Below, one piece after another: positions 41,396-56,300 of a stretch of DNA of 64,000 bases. The DNA is taken from positions 806,001 through 870,000 of the forward strand of contig JAACMV010000017.1 of assembly GCA_010909725.1 (NCBI GenBank), in the 5' to 3' direction. The stretch's first letter is position 1; every line of letters begins with the position of its first letter. Origin of the DNA: Picochlorum sp. 'celeri' (Eukaryota > Chlorophyta > Trebouxiophyceae). The position numbers and the translations under genes were made by a program. Under the pieces are notes generated by a model, which was given only the letters and a program-made list of their open reading frames with translations, was not told the origin of the DNA and made no database searches.

Positions 41396-44300
41396 TTATG
41401 AATTTGTTGCATTGTATTCAATCCATTGCCTCAGTAAATCAGCCATAGCTATCGGTAGATGCTGAATATCTTGTAATACAGTGTACAGGGGGAATGGGAA
41501 GGAGTCAATATACCTTGAGAAACTCGGCTTTCCATCTGGTCCAAAAGATACTGACTGCATATCCAGTATTGAATTTTCTCTATTGTCTAGTATTATATAT
41601 GCATACATCACACCTGGGCGCGAAGTTGCATCCATCACCGCCTTTTGTAGACCAGTTTTTTCGTGGAATCGTCCATCAGCAAGGATTATAACAAGCTGCT
41701 GGAGGACTTGTGAGGTATGATGACCCTCCTTTTCCAGAATCATATCAACAGATGTCATTAAATCAACCATCGGCTTGTCATCGATAGTGTTGTCAGCGTT
41801 GAACTTCATCTGTGACATCACTCGTGCCCCATCTGCTGGCAAGAATGCCCTGTCGAGTGGATGGAGAAGTTCAGCACCAATTGACCCCCCAAAACGAAAG
41901 ATACCCAAGTCACCTATGCCGATTCTCGACATTGCATTGCAAATAACAGTTATCGACTCGAGCGCAAATGCACCAGAAGATGTCTCTGCCATTGATCGAG
42001 AATCATCAATAGCAAGAAGCACTTGATATCGTCGCTTATCTGGCATAGTTCTGCGCATCCAAATTTTGTCTTTCCTGAAGTGACTAGCAATGTAGCCAAT
42101 AACTCTTTTCATGTTGATGCGTTTTCCAGATCGATATTCCCCTCCGAGTTTGCTTGCAAGAGTTGGCTCCAGAATCAATCTAAGTTCCTCTGCCAGCCTT
42201 CCCGACAGATGGGATGTCAACGCTTCACATTTGCTCCAGATTTCTCTTCCATATTCAAGGTCGGCAATGTCTTCTGAAACTTCTTGTTCTTTGATTTGAG
42301 ATATTCGGAGCTCCAATTCTTTTTGCAAAGAATCCATATCTTGGGTATTTTGGTTCCTTTCTGGCTCATCATCATTCAACTTCAATCTATCTATGTTGAG
42401 CAAGGTGCCCTTACTAAATTCAGACGTCAGGTCTCTAGTCTCGTCGATACTTTTTTCTTTTTCACCTTTCTCTTCAGACGTCAAATTCTGCAGGGAATTG
42501 CCTTCTTTCTTGTCGCCTGCAAAATCTGCCTTATCTCTTGCATCTGCTGTTTCCTCTTCCACTCTATCCTTATCTAAATCCTCTATTTCATGGTCATGGT
42601 CTTGAACAGCATGCTGAGCCTGCTCCTCTGTTGCATCTGCCATTACGTTCTCGTCCGCGTGGAGTTGATTTTCATCCTCTCTTACAAACCTGTGCTCCTG
42701 ATAGCCTGGCTCTGAATCTCCTTGCTGTGGTGCAGGTTCCTTGTGCTCGTCATCGAGTTCTTCATTGACGATGTTTTTCTTTTCCCAGCTCTCTGCAGCT
42801 GCGCTAATACTGCGAAATGGATTTGTATCTAGTTTTGTCTGCTTGTCATCCCGCCTGTCATGAGCATCAGAGGTGTTGTCCACAGTAGTCTGCCCTTCAA
42901 TACCATGGGCATCTTCTCCTTCTCTCTTTGTCCCCCCATTGATTTCGTTTCCTTTAGCCTCATCTTGCTCTGAATCCCCCATGTTAGCTTGCTGAGGACC
43001 TGTCCCCTGCTCTTGTTCCTCTGTCACACCATCTGCCTGAGGGGCAACCATATCATCTATGGCTTCATCATCATTTGCTGGATTTTCCATCTCAGTCTCG
43101 TCTATTTGCATATCTGCCAACTCTTCATTCTCTTGATCGCTTCCACTTCTGTTCTCTTCTTCGCTTTCATCACGATTACTATCGCTCCTAGCCTCCTCCT
43201 CATTTTGTGCTTTCTCCTCCTCCTCTCCCTCATTTTCAATAGATTCGTTTTCCTCGTATTTCTCATCATCCTCATCTATATCATCAAGGTTCATTTGATC
43301 CGGAAATTCTGTAGTCTCTTCTGGCTGCTCTGGCTCTAAGAAACCAGTATCTACATTCTCTTCATAGTCCCCAGGAAGCTCTTCCTCTTCACTGTACCCG
43401 TCCTTTTGTGGCTCATCCTTCTTGTCTTCCCGTGCACCCTTTTCTTCTTCTTGTACATCAGCGTCATCTTCGTCGCCTTGTGCATAATCTAGGGATTCAG
43501 CATTGTCCACAACACCAGTATTGTTATCTTCAGCCACTTTGTCCTACATCAAGAAATCAGTACATTGTTAGCCGAGATGACTCCACAAAATCTAACAACA
43601 TGTAAAAAGAATCCTGCGTACTTCATCTTCGTCCTCGTGATCCCACAATTTCTGGTCGACTTCTTCAGCATCCTTGGCATCACCCATCTGCTGTTCAAGC
43701 TGCTCAGTTTCCATTTCATCCTCACTTTTCTGACTCTCATGCTCGTCATCTTCTTCTGGAATATCTTCAATCTGACCTTCAAAATCATCTTCCATCTCTA
43801 TTCCTTGAGCCTCGCTGTTTCCCTTGTCTTCTGTCTCCTTTTCATCGTCCTTATGTTCTCTTTTCTCTGCACCCAAAATCTGATCTTCATCCTCCAATTG
43901 ATTGCTTATGTCATTTGCACCAGTAGCATCGCCTTCACCAAGTCCGGTTCCTTCTTTGGTTTGTTCGATTTCGTTCTCTTCTCCCTCAGCTTTTGGGATG
44001 CAGAATCCATCTCTGATCAGGTTGCAGAAGATGTTCAGAGAGATGAAACTCAATTTTGCGAGACACCTATGCGCCACCAGAAGGTATAAAATTGTGTTTT
44101 GGAGCTTTTCCTTAATACTTGCTAACATTGGCAGAGCATTAGACATCATATCTTCTTCCCTGTGTCTGGCACTACCAGCTAGCATCTGGAGACAAGACAT
44201 CGTACTGTTTTGCACCCTGGTCAAATTTGGCATCGCCAAAGATCCTCGAATCTCGTTTATCAATACTGGTATGCTATCTAGGTTGAAATTCAATTCTTTC

Positions 44301-47300
44301 GGTGTGCCACTTTGTGCCCAGATAAGACAAGATGTGACCATGTCTTCAAATGCTGTGTAAAATGCAGAGCTGTTGAAGGAATGCTCCTGCTGCTCTGCTG
44401 CGCAAATTCTATCAATTGACTCAACAAATGACTTGTAACACACACGAAGGTCGCTTACACCTGGCATATCGCCTGCGCAATTCTGATGAATTGAGATTGC
44501 TAGCGTTCTCAATGGCAGACACTTTTTCATGACCAGAGTTTCCATAGCAGCAGTGATGTAGAATTTACCATCACCCAATTCCACGGAATTATCTCTTTCT
44601 TCGATCATCTGCTTACTTAGTGACAAAAGAAGAGGGCTGCTTGACTCCAATAAGCTGAGCAATCCTGACATCTTTTCCAATGGCAAACTGTCGTGACTGC
44701 TGCCGATCAGGGTCCGCAAGTAGTCTGCAAAGACTGCACTGTGATGTATGCAAGAAGACATATGTTCTTGAATTTCGATATAGTCCAAATGCGAGATCTT
44801 GCAGCTGCCATGCATTTTGCTCATAACAGAGGTAGCTTTTTTGAAGAATCTGAGATACTTGGTTGATTCCCCAATCAAACTTCTAGTTTCATGCATCATA
44901 AATAATAGATGCAACCCTAGATTGTTCGATATCTGAACTTCTCGCGGCTGAATATCTTCATGTGGTTGTTGAGATACCTGCAATATTTGCAAACAAAAAT
45001 CTCAAGTGAGTATTAAGAAACGCATAGCAACTCATTTTACTAACTGGCATGATTGATTCCGTACCTCAGCCAGCTGCATGGCACAAGCAATGCATTTGAA
45101 GTAGTAAGAATTCGCAACATTCCAATATTTGTCTTTTTCGAAAGTGGATGGTATGTCTTTCCAAATCTCTTCAACGCATGGGGTATTCTGCAGGTCAAAA
45201 ACTTCGTCACGGTTGCTGATTGCATATGTTTTCAAAGCAATGAATTTCTGCATACCAATCTTGTCCAGTAATGAGCATCTCTGGCGTCATGTGGTATGGA
45301 ACTTTGTAATTTGCTGATTCCACATCCCTCTAGATATTTAAAGTAGTCCGATAATGCTTTCTTCTTGCGTGACTTTGCTCCTTTGGAGATATCAGTCTTC
45401 AACATCGCTGATTGCTTCAGAGCCACCACAGATATTTCGTGCATTCTTTGTGATATATCATGAAGTTTTTCCAGCAACGATGAGTCAACTGTAATGATTC
45501 TAAATTTTTTGGAGAGTCGATCGATCTGTCCAGAGTATTTCCCGATCCCCGCATGTTTGGGAATCTCTGTAAGTTTCTGATCAGTGACAGGCAGGCTTGA
45601 GATATGACATTGGAATACAGCCAGCAAGGACTCTGTATCAGATGAGATTCCATTGTTTGATACCTTTTCGATTCCAATAGAGTGAGCTTCAGATCGTAAA
45701 CAGACGCTGCAAGATGTTGACAACAAGTCTTTGGCCTTTCTCGTAATTTTATGCAACTGCTTATATGCTTTTTCCTTGGAAGCTTTCATGGCATAGAAAC
45801 CTCGATCTTCCCATTTTGCCAGTGAAATAAAGTCAGATAGCTCTTTTTCTAGTGGTTTCATTCCTTCAGTAATATATTTCTCAACCGCTGGGGCATATTC
45901 TGCATAGTACGCAGCCATATTCTTCAAGGAATTGGCCATGAGGTTTTTCTGATCAATCAAGACATGTTCAGGGCACCATTGCTCGAGATATCTGCCAAAC
46001 TTTTGAAGAATATCGATTCTTTCTCCAAATTGCCCTATTGTTGAGCTCTGGATGAATGAGTCCATCGTATTGACAAAGTTGACAAAGGAGTCCAGATCCT
46101 CTGTGATGATACCAAACATAAAAAACCAGGACTCTCTTGCTTCCTTTATCATCTCTCTTCGCACATTACTAAGACTATCTTTCCAGCTTTTGAGTTCCAA
46201 TTCTCGCCAAGAATTGGCGATTGAGATCAGAGGTTTCAGAAGGTCTGAGAGCGATACATGCTTGGCAGCTGTCTCCTCCCAAAGCTGAGCACGGCTCAAA
46301 AGCAGTTCAATACCTGTCGAATAGTCTTTGAGGGTGGATTTCAACGGTAATGATAAAATTCTTGTGCCGATTTTTTTCAATTGATCCAGGATTGGGTGCT
46401 CTGGCCATTCACTAAGGAGTTCATCCACTTTCACTAAAACATTAGTAACTGGTTCCAATGCTCTGGAAGCTTCTTTGATGTTTCTGGAGTATATATTGAA
46501 CACTGGATCTTCGACATTGCCGGATAAGCAATTCCACTCGTGTGAGAGAGTATACAAGAATCCCGGAATACAGAACTGGTCTAGGCTGCTGGGTAAAGAT
46601 CCTCCGAATTCTTGAATCATTTCCATCCCTGACAATAGTCTCGAATTCATTTCTAATGCCATTGTCTCCTGTCTATTTATCATTTCAGAAAGATCCGGGC
46701 TCGAGATTAATGTAAAGATCTCGAAAAGTCTGGACAAAAGCATGTCAGACACTTCCTTCCTCTCCAAGAGACACTGGTCATTCTTAAACGAGTCTGGTTC
46801 GTTTATTTTCTCACCATCATCCCCTTCATCAAGATCGATATCTTCAAAGATAGACAAGGAGCCTAGGAAAAGGGAACGGAACGCTCTCTCTTCTTGCTCG
46901 TCTTGCTCTAACATTTCAAGCTGCCTGCCCTTGATTTCAAATGATCTTGCTTCTTCGATGATTCGAGATCTTTCCTCCTCAACTAATCTTTTCCAAAGTT
47001 TATGCACACGCATAGCTAAGATTTCAAACTTTTTTAAGATTTGATACCTTTGCTCAGGTGATACGACTTTGGTCAGTTGTTGTTGTAAGATTTGGAGATT
47101 GAACCCATACAATTTGAGCAATTCTGATATGACTTTCTCGGGCCTAGCCTCTTCGCCCTGACCATGGATGGCTTCAAGCACCCTCGCTGTATTTTCCTCG
47201 TCAGACAACATGTCTAATCCCTTTGGATTGATAGATAGGAGGTTTTCTACTAGATTCTGCACTAGCATAGACAAATCACTGTTCTCATCCATTTCCTTCG

Positions 47301-50300
47301 AGATCCGCATCAAATCTATTCCATATTGCATCATCCTGAGACTCAATTCCACTGGACCGTATATGTCTTTATAGCAAGGGTATTTACCTTCAAGGCTTTC
47401 AATAAAAGTATCAACACTTCCATTCCAACTTTCAGCCTGAGAAAATAAGATGTCCTCTATCTTCGAAGCCTCCATTGCAGCTACAAGATTTTTCATCCTC
47501 TCTTCAATAAAATGCTGAATGAACTCTGTTATATAATCTCGGAGTTCGAGATACTGAGAGATTTTTGGCCTTGCGGAGTTTGATTGAAGGATCTCACCTT
47601 GCCTGCGACTAAAGAGTTCAATGCCTTCGAGAAGCCTTGAGACTTTCACGCTCTGAGGAGAGGATAATGGCAACGCCGAAAATGCACGCCTGCACAGAAT
47701 TTCTGGCTCATACAAATGATCAATTTTCTTCTGTAAATCTTCTTTCTCCATCATTTTTGCTAAGACAGGATCAAACGCTCGGTAGGGTCGTGAGAGACTG
47801 ATGTAGACTAATGATAACAGAGCAAGGGATTTCCCTCTAAGTTGCATTCCTGCATTGTAAAAGTAAAAAGATGATAAATTCCCAGCATGCAGATCATTGA
47901 AATTTCATTCTGTCCACATATACTGCAGATGAAAATCAAATGGTATTCAGTCCGCACCTCTTGGAGTATTTAATGTGCTCGCAATGTCGAGCAACAGAAT
48001 ATTCAGAGACTGTTCCAGATGGTCAAGCAGCTCACTCTGATTTGACAGCGATGCTTGTAACAGCGATAATATTTCATGATGCAGTGCTTTCAATGCATCT
48101 CGATTAGGTATAATAGTTCCAGTAGGGCCTACAAGATCTTGTACACTCGGAAAACCAACTCTTCCTTTTGGTGCAAAGGATGTAGCAACGACGATCAGCA
48201 TATCAACTGCAGTCCTCCATTCCTTCAAGTGGACATCCACCGTCAAATCATGTTTACTCATCCGACAAAGGTTGGACGTGCAACGATAAATTTGCTGCGA
48301 CTTGTATGCAATTTGACTCACAGATATGTCATCTGCTCCATCCATGACTGAACACAGTGCCAATAAACCCGAGCATGTGTGCAAAATGACTGGGCCTCTG
48401 TCTGCTGCAATAGTCTTTTCAGGCAAATCCAATCGCAGGTCCCTGTGCATTTGTAGCCAGGCCATCATGGCCATTCGCCTCTCAAGTTCCATCCTATTAT
48501 CGTTGTGTGGGCTGCTCTGGGACTCGTCAAAATTCAGTATTGCCCTGTATGGCAGTGCATCAGCAACAGAACGAGTAGGTGCTCGCACAATGCTATCAAT
48601 TACCTCAACTATAGCCAGTTTTTTGTCATTTAATCTGTCACCAGTCCAATTCAATCGGAATATGAGATCAAACTCCATCCTCCGTGCAATTATATCATCT
48701 AAACTTGCAAGTCTTACCCAATTTGCATGGCCTTGAAGCCCCACCAAGGAATCTGCATTGCGTTTGGAACCAGGTTTACTGATTCTCTTCTTGACCTTTT
48801 CACTTTGGTCAAAATTCTCAAGGTGGGATAAGATATTTGCCACACGAGTAATAGAACTTATATCCAGAATCGACCCAGCAAAAGCAATCTCTAAAGCATC
48901 CAACACCTCTTTGCGTAAATCTGGCTCTGTTGCAACCAATAGCCTTCCCTGATATTTCTGACAGTTCTCGTCATATGAATCGAGAAGATTATTGCAAAGT
49001 CGGAAACCCCTCACAACATCAATCCCATGAGAAAGTAACTCGTGCAATTCAAGGTTTAATGCAACCAGAGGCCTTCCTAGCATTTTTAAAAACCACTCTG
49101 CACTCCTTGCGCTTTCCTCGTTGCCAAGCAATGCACAACATAAGTTCTGAACTAATTTAGCAACATCAGGTGGCAGTTTATCCTGAACTTGCTGCAATGA
49201 TACAAACAAGGCGTGCCATGAGTGAGCTAACCTCTCTGTATCGAACACAGCAGGCTCTGTTAATAGTCGACTTCTAAACAGAGAGAGGTCGTCATAAAAC
49301 GCATCTGAGTCGTTTCTGATACAAAGATCGTATAAATTCTCGAGCGTGGGCCATATCCATTGGATCATCCCCTTGTTTGGAACCCTCTCAGCATAAAATG
49401 GGTTCTTGTGAGACCAAATTGCTAGTTCCAACGCATTACAGCACTCCTCTGGACTATTTATCTCAGAAACTTTTTCAAATAGTCTTTTAAGGCGATGCTT
49501 TTCCAAGAAAATTCTGATATCTTTCCGGTTCAAGGCTGTTGCTGTGCCTGGATTCGATACTAGTTCCTGTAACAAGTCTTGTATAATCTGCAATTCCGAG
49601 CAAAGCTCGAGACCTAACTCTTCGCTTCCGCTAGTCGGATAAATTCTATGCTTTGTCATATCCAAGAAAAAATTACACCGCATTGCCATCTTGTCACGGT
49701 CCTCATCTAGGAAAATTGTCATGACAGCGTTCACAGTACCTTCTTTCATCTCCATGTTTTGACAGTTTCTTGGGGTGGAATCAGATGCAAAATATGCAGA
49801 CTGATTCATGAGGGCGAATACAGTCTGCTTGTTGTGTACAAGTGATCTGACACTTGATGAAAGATCAGATGGGTTTCTGCTGTCCATACCTCTTGTCATC
49901 TTCAGGACAAACTCCCAGTCGGCAAAAAACTTGTCCATGGTCCCTGCAGCATAGATCTGATCTATTTTTGGGTATAAAAATGCATTTATATCCGGGAACA
50001 CAAGAAGTCGATCCAATTCAAACCCGTCAAAATCTTCAAATGCCAGTCTAAGTGCTGTATCCAATGAATTCCCCCTGGAAATCAAGGCATGCATTAGTTT
50101 AGATTGTTTTGTCAGTGTCTGCAAGTTAGGTCTATCAGAGGACATCAACCACTTTTTAGCAATCTGGTCCGAAAGAGCCGTCGGCAAGCCTTTGGCAGCG
50201 ATGATGGCAGACACATCTGCAACTACAGTGTCAGCTGCGAAAGCATTTTGGTCAATGCCGGAGAAGAATACTTCGATCCCTCTGTTTCTCATTGCTCGAG

Positions 50301-53300
50301 ATATTTCCCCGTCAGTGGGATCATAGATTATAAACATCCTAAAGTCTTTATGCGGGACTACTACTCTTGGACCATTGGTTGTTGATCCACATTCGTTCAG
50401 GGACATGACACCGTCAGGTTCAAACAGCGGATTCAATCTATCCAATATACTCGGATCACACAGATTAGCATCTCGGAGGATGACCCATGATCCATCCAGA
50501 ATGCAACGAGTCAAAGTTCCGTCGATCCACTCAAACTTTCCGGCTCTCTCTGTATTTCTCCTTTGTAAATACTCCCGGGCAGTGGCAGCCAATTTCTCTA
50601 GATCAACTGCCAGACACTCTCTAGACTCCATAGGTTTTATATCCATGCCATCAATCAGGACACGAAAGGATTCGATGCTGTCTACAATTGTTTGGGAGGC
50701 CACTGAAGAAAGTTCACCGGGAGACAATGTAGAATTGAAAAGGGTGTTCCCCAAAAACTGCAAGGGTTTCAAGGACTGCCCATTCCAAACGAGATGGAAG
50801 GCCAGACTCTGTAGAAATGTCTTGATTTTCATGATCACGTTGAAGCCTTCTCGTTCCAAATCAACCTGTTCAAATCCTCCAAGAAGGTCTGAGATGTCGG
50901 TCCCTTGGTGCAGTTGGATTTCCACAACTTTCTTCCCCATGGATGTGGCAATATTAGTGATGCATGCTGATCTGCCACATCCACTGGGACCCACGAGTAT
51001 CCCAAGCCAATTTAACTCGATGCAATGGGACAATATTTCTTGTATCCTATAAACACTGGGAATTAATATGTGATCATGTGTAGCGTTTTCTAACGATGAG
51101 TTAGTCATGGCCTTCCCTAAGTGGTCCTTGCACAACTCCACTGATCCATATCGGATTGCCTCAGGCAGAATTGCAAAACTGGACTCTGAGCATGGAGCCT
51201 GATCCTTGAAACGTAAACTCAATACTGTCTCCACCCAGTCCCTGTCGTCCACTGAGCGCATCCGATTGGTCAGGAGCATAGTGCCGTAGAACCTAGTCCA
51301 CTCCACAACAGCTGCGTGACCTGTCATTGGCACCACACCCATTTTAGCATCTACAAGTTTGCACCACCGCAGTAAATCCCGCAGATTGAAATCAAAACAA
51401 GATTTGATCAAGTGCCCAGAGCATTCTAGCAAGCAGTCCGTCATGCTTTCCACAACAGGCTCAGGGATCCGAGAATGTAGAGATGCTGCATTTTGAATGG
51501 ATACTTGATAGTTACCAGCGCCACCGAAAAAAATCAACGACTGTATAGTATATTCACGTACATGTAATTTCTATTAAATCAGCTCGCGAAAATCCACGTA
51601 TCCGAACTCTGATGAACCTGTTTAGGAAAGATCTTGGAAGACCTTTCCTACCACCACCCTCCTGGATCGGATTCTGTGCTCCAAACAATCTGAATCCAGG
51701 TGAGCATTTCACGATTGCATTCAGTTCTGGTACAAAAATTTCACCTCTGTGATCTAGAAGAGCATTCAAACCCTCCAGAACGCTCTGACAGGCGAGATTG
51801 AGTTCATCCAGGAGGACCCAGGAACCAGATTTCATAGCTCTAAGCAATGGTCCATCAGACCTAAACGGGGTTCAAATAATCCAAAAAGTCAGAAAATGCA
51901 CCAAAACATCCAATGTCGACAAAGAACATACCAGGAAAAGTCTCCTACACCGCCATTCGGCGATGGAAGGTTAGCACCAAGAAGATCCATCATGTCTGTC
52001 TGGTCACTGAGATTTATGCGCACAAAGTTTCTGCCAACAGCTACACTCATGGCTTCGACTAAAGTAGTTTTCCCAACACCTGGACTACCCTCAAGTAAAA
52101 TAGGTTTTTTCAATTGCATGGCTCTAAATAAGCGAAACAAGTTTTCCTTCGTGGTTCCCGCATCAAAGTTGAAATGCTCTATCTTCGCCGAGGACTTACA
52201 TTCGATGAAGAACGGGGGAATACCCCATCGATCTTCTTCGGCATGTATGGAAAATTTTCCAGGGGAGTCAAATGCTCCACAGTGATCTTCGCATATCTTC
52301 GACAACACTTGGCGCAATTCTACTTGTAGCGAATAAATTCTCTGCATACTCATCTTAACGGAAATCAGATAATATTCGCTTGAAGGGATCACCCTTTACA
52401 ATGATAAGAACAGAAACAACCCCGCACCTGGTCATCAACGCCAGATCCTAATCCAAGTCCATCGATAATGACGAGTTCGGCGCCATGTCTAAAACTCTCA
52501 ACAACACCCATGCCATTATCAAACATTTCATTGGCAAATTGCACCCACGCTAGAATGTCTCGGACTGACAGACTCTGTCGACAATGGATTGAAATCGATT
52601 CATCGAAATACGAGCAAAATTCCAACATCATACTAGCAACATCTTCGGGAGTTTTGCGAAGTTTTGCCCGCAAGATTGACAAAAGTTCGCCACGATCATG
52701 GATTCGAGGCACCCAAATACTTGTGAATCGATTCATTAATGCGGGGGAGAGCTCTTTCTTGCCAAAGTCACCCCCAGGGTTCATCGTGGCGATAATCTGA
52801 AACTTCTCGTGGCCTTCTATAACTTCAGTGGCTATGCCCCCCTTTTCAGCCAGCGTGATTGTCTTCCCGGACTCCAGAACACTGGACCACAAAAGAACAA
52901 AAAAGTAAATACAGATATCAATTTGATAACGTGTGGGACAGAATAAAAATTTCGGTCTTCTGATCTAAAAGATCGCTCGCACCTATTCAATCTCTCTAAA
53001 ACTGCATCCTCGGCAAGATTCAATTCATCCAGTAAAAGAATATCGCCATTCTTCATCGCGTCGATCAAAGGTCCATCTATCCACTCAAATGGCGCATGAA
53101 AAGACGCAATGTCTTGTAATACGATATGCCGTATATTATCTGGTAATACATTGGATTCGCTTTGCAAAAAGTCTGTGATCCTCTGTATAACTTTGGAGTC
53201 CGGTTCGGAATCCGAAATTTGAAGATCGAATCTTGCCATTGTATCTCGAAGGCGAGAAACAATCGATTTTCTGGCGCGATTTGGTCTGTAGCCGCCCAAG

Positions 53301-56300
53301 AAGTCCGATGTTTCGGTGTGCTGGTTGCAATTCAAAATTCGAAGGCGTTGACCCATTGATTCGGCGAGGAGCTGGCAGGCAGTTGTCTTTCCAATTCCAG
53401 TTTCTCCTACCAGGAGTGCTGGCTCGCCGTTCTCCAAACATTTTTCGAGCAAGAAATACCTGCATGGTACAGTTTGCTTGTTCAGACTCGAGTGCACGTA
53501 CAATTGTGTCTTGAAAAGGTACACACATTCTCTTGAAGCTAGGCGTCCAGACGATCTCACCAATGTTTTCAAGAGTCGACGCCGTCGACGGGATATTCGA
53601 TTGAAGATACAGCTCTTCCGGACAGATCTGCAGTACATATGTCGTAATTGTACGTTGTTCCACAGTGAAAATCCAATTCAAACTTACCTTTGTTTTTAGC
53701 TCTCTCTGCAGCGTTTGGAGAACCACCTGTCGTTCAACATCAGACCGAAGCCTCTCCCCGAGGACAAAGAAGCCGTTTAAGGCTAATTGACTGTAGCTCG
53801 TGGCAGGCCTGTTTGCCCATCGAAAAAGATCGCGAGGCGTGATGTAGCCGTGGCGACCAGCGAAAAGATTACCTGCCGATCGACGGCGTTGAAGTTCCCG
53901 CATAACAGCGATCATCCTCTTAGCATACGAAGGTGCAATACTGCAGCGCTTTTCGATGATTTCGTGAAGTTCGACGTCAGGAATATCATCTACATGCAGT
54001 TCAAGGAATCTGGAGCGAAATGCTCGACTAAGGCTCTTCCTTCCTGCATAGATTCCCGGCGGATTCTGTGTAGCAAATAACATAAAGTTTTTATCTGGCT
54101 TAACGACCTCTTGCAGTTCTGGGACAAAAAGTTCTCTGTTGTCGTCTAACAACCGATTCAAAGCTTCAAGGACTTCCGAAGGTGCCAAGTTTAATTCGTC
54201 CAAAATCACCCAGTGTCCTTGTCGGAGGGCTTGAACAAGGGGCCCTTCGTTGAATACGAGTCTTCCCTCAGAGTCGCTGATATAAAAACCTATGTATTCT
54301 TGAATATCAGTATGCTCGTGGTTGTTTATTCTGATACATTTATGGCCAGTCACCGATGCTAGATGTGTTATCAGTGATGTCTTTCCACTAGATGTTGGTC
54401 CCTGGAGTAGGATTGGGTATTTTCTGAGCAACACTGCCCTCGCCAGGTTTTTCAAGTGTAACTGTACTGTGGGGGTGGTGATAAATTTCTCGGGGTTTTC
54501 GGTCATATTGGTCCCACCTTGGATCCAGTAGTCTCCAAAAAGAATGTGTTTTGGGGATGGTGGTTCAGGAACCACTTTCATGATGCCCTGCAGTAATAAT
54601 ATGCAACACGATATTGATACATGTGATGAACGTGATGCTAGCGTATACACGACACATACCTGCAAAGTCGCTCCTGGAGGTAACAAGTGGCTTTCGAATA
54701 GTCTATCAAGTCTAGTAGAGCTCTCTGCATCAAGTTGCGTCTGGAAAGACATGGCAAATCCATCTACCAATGCCCTTCTGATACCATACGTACTAGAATT
54801 GACCCTGCTGTATTCTAATGCCCTTGTTAGTGTTCTTAGGTTGTAAACAGGTCGAACTCCCGCTCCATCCTGGAGCGTATTCATCTGCAAGACAGGGTGA
54901 TTGTTGTCGTTATAAGATTATTTTTGGGCATACAAGAGACTGGGAACGCACCGATTCTTCTTTGATCCGTATATAGAGATCAACAATATCAGACACCGGG
55001 GATTGCAGTGCTATAGGACCGAGATGCTGTCCTACAATGATGAGGAGGTCCTCTCTGTTGCTGGGCTCGTCAACCCAAAACTCTGTGAATCTATTCCTAA
55101 CAAGCGGAGGCAAATTTTTCTTGCCAGAATCTGTTGCTGGATTCATGGCACCAAAGATCCGAAACTCTGGATGCCTCGGTATTTCTTCCTCATCTCCACG
55201 CTCAGAAAGTATCCATCCATCTGACGTACTGTCAAGGAGCCCAGCAATCTTTTCCAGCACCTGCACAACAGAGTCTCTAGGGTAATATTTGTAATGATAC
55301 CGGTTCATCCATCAGTCTCGATAGAATACGTACCTCTGTCGGAGCCAAATTAATCTCATCCAACAACAGCCACCACCCCTCCTTGAATGCCTTTACTAGA
55401 ATTCCTTCTGTAAACCCAAAAGCAAAACCCCTTTCCATGAGCGACGAAGCAGCCTCCATCTTCTCTAGTTCCGTGTGAAATCTTCTCCATTCAGAATCTA
55501 ACGACTCCTGGTCTATGCTGTCAGGGTCCTCTGGTCTTTTTCTCTTGACTCCTCGGGTCTCCTTACCCATCAACCATTTATTTGCAGCTGCTTTATATGC
55601 TTTTAGTAGCTGCGTCCATTTCTTTTTCTTTCCCAGACGAACCACTCTAGACAGGAATTCTTCGTTGTTGCCCCTTGTCCAAGTTTTCTTAACTAGACAT
55701 AAAAATGTAGGCAACATGTCAATGACGTCTTCCCCTGGAGATTTGGGCCGAAAGCCTCCAATCAAGTCGGACGAATCCGATTGCTGACTCAGATTCACAA
55801 CTCCAAATTTCTTATCAACCATGCGAGCAACTTCCTGAATGACGGTCGTTTTACCGACCCCGGTCTCTCCCACCACAAGGACGGGCTCATCCATGCATAT
55901 TGCTGCACAAATCTTCTCCATGATTCTCATCGCCTCGCCCGTTTTGGCAAATGATGGAGAAAGGCCCTTTCCTCTTTCTGCTATCGCCAAACGTGCTCTT
56001 CCTATATGACAAGATTTGTTATCGATCTCTAGAGATGGCTTTGTGTAACACAGGTACTGCTCTATCCAAGAAGTAGGAATCGCAAAATGGCTGGCAATCA
56101 CGCTGGCAGCCTGTATTCTCGCTGAATCTTTTGGAATAGACATACACGCGCAGTCTACTAATTCAATGCAAGCTGCTTCTCGGGCTGGCATTGGGATGAT
56201 TCCTATGTCAGAGGATGGCTCTGCAGGCATCCCGTTGGTCAGCGTCTTTGAATGAAACGCTGTCATTCGCCTGGCCCATTTGATCATGTCTCGAAAGGTA

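Noticed and set aside
42389..44089. Hydrophobic plus-strand frames over the midasin tail
   Set aside because: They are antisense of the acidic D/E-rich codons, which read as L/F/I/V-rich membrane-like sequence on the other strand.
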